Assembly: GCF_014839805.1 (NCBI RefSeq)
Contig: NC_051131.1
Span: 9,660,913-9,724,912 of the forward strand
DNA length: 64,000 bases
Direction: 5' to 3'
Source of the DNA: Manduca sexta
Taxonomy: Eukaryota; Arthropoda; Insecta; Lepidoptera; Sphingidae
The position numbers and the translations under genes were made by a program. Shown in pieces: positions 14,794 through 23,600 of the stretch. The notes beneath the pieces are model-generated. The model was not told where the DNA came from. It did no database searches and saw nothing but the letters and a program-made list of their open reading frames with translations. Within the stretch, counting starts at the first letter, position 1. Each line of letters starts with the position of its first letter.

Positions 14794-16174
14794 ACAACAC
14801 ACTTATAACGTTTTCTAATGAAATTGTCCACAAACTGCCGCTCGTCGCAACCCCGGCCCGTCGACGCCGCCGGATGAACCGAAAAAAGTACAGCTCGCGT
14901 TACTAATGGCTTCATTTATCACAGTCACTAACAGTGATACACCGCAACGACGTTTTATATTTAATTTGGCTCTCTGCGGAATAAATTACGGCAATATCGA
15001 GTCCACAACGATAAAGGACAAGCGGCGGCGCTCTTGAGTTATCGGGACAGGTCATAGTATTAAGGCAGTAATCTTCATGGATTAATTTGTCCGTGGCTAA
15101 GTGATAAGTTACAGGGGCGCTCGCGCGGATCCAAACTTGCGATGTCAACAAAGCGGGGATAGTAAATAGGCGCCTTCCGAAAACAATCAGTACCCTGGGA
15201 GTGTGCGTATCAATCAGAGGCGGAACAACTAAACTTGAGCGTTCCAAATTACCGCGATAACAGTACGAAAGTCTTGAAAAGTTATTCGGCCATAAAGATA
15301 ACGTTCATGTGGACATTTACTGAGACGTGTAGTAAATTAAAACAATAAGCTGTACTGCAAGTCTCTGGTTTAAAATGAATAAAAGGCGCTGGCATGCAAG
15401 AATGGTTTTAAACTCGTTGAAATAAAGAAGTGTTTCTTGGCTGCCGACGCGGCTTGCGGGTCTGTTTAACAGGTTGCTTTATGCCTCACGTAGTTCAAAG
15501 TCCATGCAGCTTGACATATATAGCAGTGGTTTATTGCAAACGATAAACGTATCTGCACCGATGGGTGTGCGCTTACAATCGCACGTAAATTTTATACATG
15601 TGTTTTCTAGAAACTAGTCTCTAATCTTATCTTAGAAGGCGTTTCTAACTGTGAATTAATGAGGATTGTTTCGCACAAACTTACACTCGCGCCATTGTTT
15701 ACACTTATGCAGTCCGCAATGAAGTTGGCATACAAATAAAATATTTTTTGTGAGAGCATCTTAATACGGCAATGGTGTTGGTAATACCTAAAAGAAAAAA
15801 AATCAGCATCAAGTTGTCCTTACATTTTGTAGAGAGACAAAATAAGTATATTTTTTCACAAGACCATACACACATCTGTTGCTAGCACGCATTCGGAGCT
15901 CATGTCGGATGACTATTTTGGCAAATAAGTCCCATTCCTTTTTGTTTCATTTCAACAACGGAAGCTTCCCCAAGTTATTTATTAGAAATGTTATCATTAA
16001 AATGCTAATAACATTTCATTGTATTCCATTTTGCGAAATTTAAATTACTTTATACAGGCAAATATTCATTATTATTTTTCTAAATTATTGATATATATAT
16101 TGCTAAATATATCATTAATTACTATTAATTAATACTTATAACTTCTATTTTTGAAATAAAAGGACCGATTACAC

Positions 16175-16197
16175 TAAACCATTGGTTTATATAAACC
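16175..16197. repeat. Two overlapping palindromes
   Basis: TAAACCA-T-TGGTTTA (16175-16189) overlaps GGTTTATATAAACC (16184-16197), so one GGTTTA word can pair with a copy on either side. It could be a compound binding site or part of a decayed element. Confidence 0.5.
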
Positions 16198-17032
16198 GAA
16201 CATTGTAACCGGTAGACTACATACGAGATTAAAGTAAACCAACATTTAAACTGCGCTTCGCGTAATTTGGCAACTGAACTGTGATTAGACAGTGCTTCAG
16301 CCTCGTTAGGGTAATGAGAACAGCTTTGTTAACCTTTGTTTCATACATTCACCTGATATCTGATTCAATTTCACCGCTGGTTAATTTTATGTCTTTATAT
16401 TCTTTAGTTATTAATGCATGAAATAATTAAAGTATGAGTGAAAATAACAATACATATATCGTCATAAAGTTCAATAAATTAAAATCCCGAAGCCATAAAC
16501 TATAAAAAACAATATTACGAAATTTAAATATCGAACAAAAATGAGCTAGATATTTAGTTCTGATACATGAAATCAAAGTATTATATAAGACGCTAGAAAG
16601 ACCTATACCGTTAACATTATTACTAAATGTATCTTATACTGCGTCTTCTGACACGTGTCGATTTTCTCCACGTGCATTATATCGATATGTAGGGATGCTA
16701 CACCGTTAGAGCTGTTCCTCATTTTATAATGTTCATCGAGCCGTAATACAGCAATGTTGAACATCCCTTTGATGTAGATCAAGAAATGAGGAAATCCATA
16801 GACGATTAAACTTTTACATAGGTGGAGTATAATTAAATTTCCAAACATACCCAATGTTCAGAAATACAATTAAAACTTCGCATCACTTAATTATTGTTGG
16901 GGTGAATCTATGGAGATCTCATTCTTAATAAGACCGGCTTTGTGATTTTGGATAACTTATTTGCATTGTATCATATGCTGTATTCACCAGGAAGTAAATT
17001 TCCTACAGATATTATTTCTTGTTGTGTATAAA

Positions 17033-17037
17033 ACTAT
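17033..17037. repeat. Target-site duplication, left copy
   Basis: ACTAT precedes the 5' LTR and recurs at 19132-19136 after the 3' LTR. The flanks are AAAACTAT on the left and AAAACTAT across the right boundary, so the exact split between LTR end and duplication is ambiguous by a few bases. Five bases fits Ty3/gypsy integration. Confidence 0.7.
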
Positions 17038-17326
17038 TGTTAGCTGTCAATTCGAAATAAGGAGGGTAGCAACTGTCAAACGTCACCAAATACCTATATA
17101 AGAGGTGGGAAATCAGTGTGCCGACTCATTCTGCCGACGGACGTGCGTTCGAGAACATCTCCTAGAAATTCAGTATTTTGTAGGATTTAAGTAAAAAGAT
17201 ATTTATTTAATAGTAAGACTGATTTTTGTAACCTCTGATAATAATTTGTGATTTGTTAATAATTATTTCCCTTTTTTTCTGTTAATTGTTTTCTTTTTTT
17301 TAGTAAAATTCCATCTCATTCCTAAA
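17038..17326 (+). repeat. 5' LTR
   Basis: It starts TGTTAGCTGTC and ends in a CCTAAA run. It matches the copy at 18844-19131 throughout, apart from a small difference in the T-rich stretch near 17289-17302 (one base of length plus one or two substitutions). It carries the element's promoter: TATATAAG at 17095, with TCAGT initiator-like words downstream. Confidence 0.9.
17095..17117 (+). promoter_or_regulatory. LTR core promoter (TATA box and initiator-like word)
   Basis: TATATAAG lies at 17095-17102, and a TCAGT word, the arthropod initiator, at 17113-17117. The spacing is shorter than the usual ~30 bases; a second TCATT word at 17126-17130 fits the spacing better. The same sequence is repeated in the 3' LTR. 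Transcription from here would run in the same direction as Rbp6. Confidence 0.55.
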
Positions 17327-17327
17327 A

Positions 17328-17341
17328 TCAGAAGTGGGATT
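17328..17341 (+). other. Primer-binding site matching tRNA-Leu
   Basis: TCAGAAGTGGGATT follows the 5' LTR almost directly. It equals the reverse complement of the T-arm/acceptor end of tRNA-Leu(CAG) as I remember it. The bases that would pair with the tRNA's last five nucleotides (CACCA) are not matched, so the primer would be used from an internal position or after trimming. Confidence 0.6.
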
Positions 17342-17387
17342 GGACGCTGTTATAACCGCTCTAAGCCGATTTCTGAATTTTTTTGTG

Positions 17388-18377
17388 ATGTCGAGTAAAA
17401 GACGAGTTCCACCGCGAGAGCGCGCGTCCCCGTCTAGTTTCAGTAGCTTAGTTGCTACAATAGATACGGTCCTTAACCGCTTAACGACGCTGGAGCAAAA
17501 CATCAACGCCTCCGTAAATGGCGTGGTCTCACTGCCGGTTTCCGCGACTGTGGCGGACTCGGAACGCACAAGTTCGTCGCAACCACCAGTCGCGCCTACG
17601 TTAACACTCGCAATGAGCGAGCCACGCGAAGAAAGTGTGAGCAGCATCCCGAGTGCCAGCGGCAGCTCCGTTGAACCAACATCGGCATCGACTGGCATCA
17701 CCGAGCGTCTCATCGAAGCTATAAGATCTATAAATCCGGTGAGATCCAATCATTATTACGTGTCTGATTTCGATCCAAGCATTCATGACATCGGTGCATG
17801 GTGTGACGAAGTGGATCATGCCCGTTCACTAAATCATTGGGACGAAAAAGAATGTCTAGCTCGTGTGGGACTATCCCTCAAGGGCGACGCACGCACATGG
17901 TTACGCGAATGGACTAGTAACAATCGTACTTGGTTCAATTTCAAATTGGAACTCAAGTCACTTTGTCCGCAACGCGTTGACATTGCGAACATACTTTTTG
18001 ATGTTATGTGTAAAGAATCAGATAAGTACTCTACGTATGCAGACTATGCGCGAAAATCATTATTACGTTTACGTATTGTGAAGGGATTAAGTGACGAATT
18101 ATTGTGCGCGATTATTGTACGTGGCATAAAAGACCCACAAATACGTGCAGCCGCCACTAACGCAAAGTTAACACCAAACAGCATCGTGGAGTTTTTATCA
18201 ATATACGTGAAACCGAATCGGTCAGGCATGAACAACTTTCTTACAAGCGAAGTGGAGTATCTTGGGAGAACGATAAGTGGAGGTCAGGTTCGGCCGAGCT
18301 CACAAATAATAGAGGCTCTTACAAAATCTCCGCTTCCTAAAACCGTAAAGCAAGTGAGACATGTTCAGCATTTTTGA
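17388..18377 (+). CDS. gag-like frame fused to a reverse-transcriptase remnant (329 aa)
   Basis: The frame opens at the first ATG after the primer-binding site (MSSKRR...). An in-frame GTG at 17334 is open too, but ATG is likelier; the last upstream stop is at 17304. Residues 1-~110 are Ser/Thr/Pro-rich and low in complexity. Residues ~125-270 look like a Ty3/gypsy gag core, with a Trp-Cys-Asp motif, then LKGDARTWL and later KGLSDELL. At about residue 285 the frame passes directly into EVEYLGRTISGGQVRPS and KTVKQVRH, the end of an RT domain and its linker, and then stops. The zinc knuckle, protease and the RT catalytic region are absent. A large in-frame internal deletion explains this. No reverse-transcriptase activity is expected; a gag-derived protein could still be made. 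Confidence 0.8.
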   Translation: MSSKRRVPPRERASPSSFSSLVATIDTVLNRLTTLEQNINASVNGVVSLPVSATVADSERTSSSQPPVAPTLTLAMSEPREESVSSIPSASGSSVEPTSASTGITERLIEAIRSINPVRSNHYYVSDFDPSIHDIGAWCDEVDHARSLNHWDEKECLARVGLSLKGDARTWLREWTSNNRTWFNFKLELKSLCPQRVDIANILFDVMCKESDKYSTYADYARKSLLRLRIVKGLSDELLCAIIVRGIKDPQIRAAATNAKLTPNSIVEFLSIYVKPNRSGMNNFLTSEVEYLGRTISGGQVRPSSQIIEALTKSPLPKTVKQVRHVQHF

Positions 18378-18457
18378 ATGTAAGTTCTATTCTGTTACAT
18401 TAGTTACATCAATGCCCAAGAGACATGTGTACTATGTACCAATGTATTATCGAGATA

Positions 18458-18673
18458 GTTTCATTTCGTGTAAGTCCTTGTGTGGCATCGATGGTTTCAT
18501 TCCGTGTAAGTCCTTGTGTGGCATCGATGGTTTCATTTCGTGTAAGGCCTTGTGTGGCATCGATGGTTTCATTTCGTGTAAGTCCTTGTGTGGCATCGAT
18601 GGCTTCATTTCGTGTAAGTCCTTGTGTGGCATCGATGGTTTCATTTCGTGTAAGTCCTTGAGTGGCATCGTGT
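18458..18673 (+). repeat. 36-bp minisatellite, six copies
   Basis: Six head-to-tail units start at 18458, 18494, 18530, 18566, 18602 and 18638. Each begins GTTTCATTTCGTGTAAG and ends GTGTGGCATCGATG or a close variant. Copies differ by zero to a few bases; the sixth diverges at its end. Because 36 is a multiple of three, four of the six frames stay open and would give 12-residue repeats. This is probably a consequence of the repeat rather than a real gene. It lies between the RT remnant and the pol tail of the retrotransposon. Confidence 0.93.
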
Positions 18674-18728
18674 GTTAAAATTGCACATGTAGAAGAGTAC
18701 CGTGAGATTAACAATATTTAATTAGTGA

Positions 18729-18866
18729 CCATGTTTATTCTCTAATCCATGTCATGAAGATTTGACAAATGAAAACTCACAACCAGAGGAAGGACCATCA
18801 GTTGAAGACAGCATCGGGGACGCTGCTCTGTCAGGAGAGGCCGTGTTAGCTGTCAATTCGAAATAA
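18729..18866 (+). pseudogene. Pol C-terminal tail remnant ending inside the 3' LTR
   Basis: After a TGA at 18726-18728 a frame stays open for 45 codons and stops at TAA 18864-18866, 21 bases inside the 3' LTR. It is acidic and includes QPEEGPSVEDSIGDAALSG, then AVLAVNSK at the LTR junction. This looks like the unstructured end of a gypsy-type polyprotein after integrase. It has no start of its own and is separated from the gag/RT frame by the deletion and the minisatellite, so it is a remnant. It marks where the parent element's long ORF ended. Confidence 0.6.
18833..18843 (+). other. Possible polypurine tract
   Basis: AGGAGAGG ends three bases before the 3' LTR, where plus-strand priming should occur. 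It is short and followed by CCG, so the call is tentative. Confidence 0.35.
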
Positions 18867-19131
18867 GGAGGGTAGCAACTGTCAAACGTCACCAAATACC
18901 TATATAAGAGGTGGGAAATCAGTGTGCCGACTCATTCTGCCGACGGACGTGCGTTCGAGAACATCTCCTAGAAATTCAGTATTTTGTAGGATTTAAGTAA
19001 AAAGATATTTATTTAATAGTAAGACTGATTTTTGTAACCTCTGATAATAATTTGTGATTTGTTAATAATTATTTCCCTTTTTTTCTGTTAATTGTTTTTA
19101 TTTTTTAGTAAAATTCCATCTCATTCCTAAA
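18844..19131 (+). repeat. 3' LTR
   Basis: Direct repeat of the 5' LTR, identical apart from the T-rich stretch near its end. Its first 23 bases also encode the last residues and stop codon of the pol-like tail (stop at 18864-18866). Confidence 0.9.
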
Positions 19132-19136
19132 ACTAT
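19132..19136. repeat. Target-site duplication, right copy
   Basis: ACTAT follows the 3' LTR and matches 17033-17037. The right boundary could shift by a few A residues. Confidence 0.7.
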
Positions 19137-20535
19137 AATATTTTTTCAACCAGTTTAGAAACAGACAAATTCAATATGCAATTTCTAAAAGGGCACATGT
19201 CCGAAAATGTAAAAAATTCAGAAAATGTTTTTTTTTTAAATAGTGTAAAAAAATGAATTATGTTTATGGGTTAGAATTTCGGTTCAATTAACAATAAAAA
19301 ATTACAGAAGTTTTGTTGTTATTTGTTATTTTATATACATTTCGCGATATAGATCTAGATATTATATTTATGAGATTTACCCTTTTCGAAATTACATATT
19401 CAATTTAATTTAATATTTATATTATATATTACAAAAATAACTTACAAACAGAACGAGAACAATTCTAACAATAGAATTCTTGTAATTTTCAAGTACAATG
19501 TACAAAATCAGCGATACGGTCAAGTTTTATTCGTTTCCTCGCGAATTCTTCCTACACTTAATAGTTTAAATATCCAAAGTCACATACGTAACGTCCGAGC
19601 TAACTTCGCACTCGGACTCGTACTTACAATTTTGGAAGCAATGTAAATCGTCTCGGACCACGGCGAACTTCCTGAGATATCTCGCAAAAGGACAAGGCGT
19701 TAATATATTCGCAATCCTGCACTCTACGTATTGCTGCCTCATGCAGCGAGTTTATCCGCTGTTTCTATTTACATTTTGCAGTTGTAAGCCGAATGTCGGC
19801 GATTGTTAGTCAAAATCTAATTTTGGACGTTGATGCCTGATTTTACATGTTGCATTTACATATTTCGAGGAACAATGGTTCGAATTCAAGCTATTCTATG
19901 AAAGTTAAAGAATAAAGTTTTATTTACAAATAATTTAAAAGATAATCTCTCTTTAACGGCGAATTAATATCTACATTGCTTAAACTCGAGTTAAAAACTA
20001 ATCTTGTATGAGTCTATCGAGCTATAATTTTTTGATTTTTTTAATACGACAAAAACTTAGTTTGTTTTTTACTCCAACGTCACTGATTCGATGATCTAGT
20101 TGCCAAATTCGGCTTAGTAATAGTTTGTGTGAGGTAGTATTAAAAAAAATGTCGGATAATTCTTTTCACGAACCTTGAACTGAATATTTAATTTAAGGGG
20201 CTATTCAAGTCTGTATATTCTACAATTCCTTGTATATTTCTGTATTGATTAATCTGGCGTAAAATAGGTTATTATGATTAGAAAGCTTCAACGGGTACCT
20301 ATTTAGAAACAATTGTATCGGGACGCGGAGCGTTGAAAACATAATTTCCATACAAGATATGTCGGTTCATTATGTATATTACCAAACATAAGACCGCAGA
20401 AACAAATTTTCCACCCCACAAAAGGAATACCTAATAAATTGTTTTACCATACGATAAACCGTGTGCCCGCGTACCATGCTCTTGGGTTGCATAACATCGA
20501 TAGATTTCGTTTCCTACTTTATTAAAATCTTATCT
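19137..20535 (+). other. Noncoding sequence, probably Rbp6 intron
   Basis: AT-rich and without a recognisable gene. Nothing beyond short A/T runs (19220-19250, 20030-20060) stands out. Confidence 0.45.
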
Positions 20536-20680
20536 ATACAGTATACTAATATTATAAGAGGAAGAGTTTGTAAGTTTGTAGTGGCTAATCTCTGGAACTA
20601 TAGGATAAATTTAAAAAAATCTTTCACTTATAGGAAGCTACATTACTGCTAAGTGATATGATAGGCTTTATTCCGGAAAA
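20536..20680 (+). mobile_element. Dispersed lepidopteran repeat fragment (TACTAATATTATAA type)
   Basis: The stretch with TACTAATATTATAAGAGG, then AGTTTGTAAGTTTGTA, TCTCTGGAACTA and GGAAGCTACATTACT resembles a repeat scattered through many moth and butterfly genomes. That repeat has the words TACTAATATTATAA, GTTTGTTTG, GGAACTACTG and TTCTTTCA in the same order. The short frame across it is not a gene. The class, possibly Helitron-derived, is from memory and uncertain; the edges are approximate. Confidence 0.5.
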
Positions 20681-23600
20681 ATATTTATCAATTTAATATA
20701 TATTTATTTAATAAAAAATACGCTGTAGACATTTTTTATCTCACGCATATATCGGATCAATCTGAGTGGTATATTGTTTCACAGAAAACCTTCGTAAAGT
20801 TACGGGTTTGCTGTTGCTAACAATTCCTGTGACGTGATATTCGTAGTGGTTATAATTTCTGATCAAATGACCTGCCTAATCATAAAGCTTACTATAAAAA
20901 ATGATTTACTAAAATAACGATTGTTTGGTGTATTCTAATAATAATAGATTTTAAGATATTTCCCATTATTGTAATCATCGTTCGAGAAGTTTCTCATTAT
21001 GCATGAGTACTGCACACGAAGGGTTTTTCACGAGTGAGACTATTCAAGTATGAGACGCTTGGCCCAATTCGTCGTCTTTTTCTTTTGATTGCAGTGCACT
21101 TTCACATGCGTGGAGGCAATCTCCCGGGTATAATAAAAAACATACCTCAGCATTACACAGCGATTTCGTCTAGCTTTTGAATTCCTTGAATAATTTAAAA
21201 CTGTCTTTACTTTTTAAAAGATTATATTATTTAAATTTTATTATAAAGTTAATCGAGAAAATTCAAATTATTTTAGAATATAAATAAAACTAGTCACCAA
21301 TATTTTTTTTTACTATGACAATTGTAAAGAACGTTTTCGGTGGAAACAGTTTCCTTACTATTTTATTTGTCATCTAGCTAGCTACCGGCCATCGTGTGAC
21401 TCTACACCTGTACCTTTGTTAGAATTATAGATCGAATTAAATTAATACCTCACACTTTCCACCCCTGTCATAACCAACCGCCCCTATAACTTTAAAGTTT
21501 TTATACGGTATTAAAACCACTTAGTTATCAGGGTTGCGCTAACATAAATAATAATATATTATCCAATCCCTTTGTGTTTACACCTTGGTCCTGCTGCTAT
21601 TAAAATACAAGCGAGTTTCCGGCTCCTAGCCTCTGAAGCCATTTCTTAGGCCCTTTTCGCTTAGTTAATTTAAATTAATTTATTCTACGCTCATCCTGCT
21701 CCTGAATACACTTTGTTGTAGTATTTAACTCGTACATTTCACCTATGTTTTATATTACCTTTAACCTTATTATACTTTGATTATGTTTAATATGTATATG
21801 CGGGAAATGTGGTATATTGTTATCATATTTTTTTAGGTAAAATTAAATTTACTTGAAGTTATTTTTTTTATGTCGTCTCGTTTAAATGTCGCCAAAAATA
21901 TTTTGTATTGATATATAATCAATCTCTTGTAGGTTCTTATAGAGCTCATAATATCCGGTTCGTATTAAAATGGCAGGTTTGTAAACAACTCCGGTCAGAT
22001 TTACCGTAACAGGCCGAAAACCGTTGCATTGCAAGAGTTTGACTGAAAAATTGTTTGCATTTCATTATCAACAAAAGCTTTGTTGAAAAGATGACGCTCG
22101 CGCAAATTCGAGGTGTAGCCACCCACAAGTAAACCGGAGAAAGTCGCACTCAGCCGGGCCCGAGCAAAGATATTTCGCAGTCGTATTTACTCAGGCGTGC
22201 CTAAATTGTTTGCTTACATGTTTGACGCGCCGCACGCAACGCTCATTATGGCGGGCGAAGCTTTGTTCACACTTAGACAACATATTGTTACACCCGATGG
22301 AGCTGAATGTTCTTTATATGTTTATTTTTATCATTACAGGTAAGTTCCTGAAACGTTTGCGGTTCTGTAATGGCCGCGGTCGGGTGAGAATTTCCCTTTG
22401 AAACTGTTTACAGAATTTATTAAGGATGCATTTTTCTGTAACGCGATTTGTCTTTGCGGGAATTTTAAATGCAAAGAGAAGTTCTTTCAGTGGAAATATT
22501 TATGAAGTGTTTGTGAAATGTTCAACTATGCATTTAATGTGGGGACGGCGCACCACGTTCTGTAAATAATGTTATCCCGTCTGGTTCGCGGCGGGCCACT
22601 AGTCCGAATTTAACGAGTCAGGCATTAGACTTGCCACTTAGCGGTTGTAAACATTCATTACTTTTCTTGCCGCGCGCAGGCAGGTCGGTACACTTAATTG
22701 TTCATACAACAAGCGAGCCGGGAGTTGGCTCTAAACGTTCCACTGACCGGGACGGTGTCGCAGCTTAGTACACAACATTCGAGCCAAAAGCGACTGCGTT
22801 TCCTTACGATTTAGCTTGATTTTCGGGGAAGGGATGCTGTTGTACAAGCAAAATGTGGCCGTTTACACCTGCGATTCCTCTTCATCTGAAAGTAAACTGG
22901 CGCGGTGTTTTACCTAAAGTAATTACGGGACATAACGTATTAGTCTTTTGGGAGCGAACACGTGTTCGAAACGCTTAATCACTTACTTTACATTTGCGTA
23001 CGCAAATAATCCGTTAATTTAATTTCGGTGGTGGTATTTATGACGCTTATTTAATTTATTATCATATCAAAGTGTAGGCTTTATTTAGCGGATTTTGTGT
23101 GCGTGCGAATAAACGTTAATAATGAAATCGTGTTACTATACACAAGGGAAAAATTTTAACGGTACTATAATGTTGACGTTTAAAGTCGGTTTTTTACGTG
23201 GCAATTTGTATTCCATGCAATGATCGCGCCGCTCTATTTGGTACAATTTTTCGGGGGAAAGAAAGTTTGTGCGCTTAAACAGGATAATATAATATTGATC
23301 ATTTCCGAATCTGAGTATCATCTGTCGTAAAACGCATTCGGTCGCGTGTTTGTCCCCATTTCGCTCAAATCGCTTCGAGCCCTTCTCACTATTGATATTT
23401 ATGCTTTTTTCGGGACTCTTTCGGAGGGCACGTTGTTTTCGAACTTTCCTTTTCGGTGGAAATGTCTGGGTTCAGTGGATTAATGTAACTAAAATGTCGT
23501 AATTGGCTGAGAAGTTATTAGTTTTCTTCCGAGAAAAACATAAAGCAATTGTGCAAGTTGCCCAAAAGTGATTTATTTATATTCAGGAGAACATCTTTAC

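Larger units (their letters stand above)
11907..17032 (+). other. Noncoding sequence, probably Rbp6 intron
   Basis: No gene is supported. A GC-richer block spans roughly 14440-14880 and contains a short direct repeat. An overlapping palindrome pair lies at 16175-16197. Reading frames of 111-118 codons on the minus strand, at 12076-12432 and 14912-15247, show no recognisable domain. Confidence 0.5.
17038..19131 (+). mobile_element. Internally deleted Ty3/gypsy-type LTR retrotransposon
   Basis: A 2.1-kb insertion is bounded by two almost identical direct repeats of about 289 bp (17038-17326 and 18844-19131) that begin TGTTAGCTGTC, and by a short direct repeat ACTAT on both sides. In order inside: a primer-binding site, a gag-like frame fused to a sliver of reverse transcriptase, a 36-bp minisatellite, and the last ~46 codons of a pol-like frame ending in the 3' LTR. 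The gag zinc knuckle, protease, most of RT, RNase H and integrase are missing, so the copy is nonautonomous. The match between the LTRs implies a recent insertion, probably mobilised by a full-length relative elsewhere. It lies in the same orientation as Rbp6. Ty3/gypsy is inferred from the gag style and the RT fragment. Confidence 0.88.

Noticed and set aside
17300..17749. 149-codon minus-strand frame over the gag region
   Set aside because: Shadow of the plus-strand gag-like frame, which has clear family features.
18458..18673. 36-bp repeats resembling a CRISPR array
   Set aside because: Units are head to tail with no spacers, in eukaryotic DNA and inside an LTR retrotransposon. It is a minisatellite.
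18361..18714. Several overlapping 70-105-codon frames on both strands over the minisatellite
   Set aside because: They exist because the 36-bp unit is a multiple of three. They are repetition artefacts, not four genes.
20130..20142. TGAGGTAGTATT resembling the let-7 seed
   Set aside because: The match stops after the seed and no hairpin is visible.
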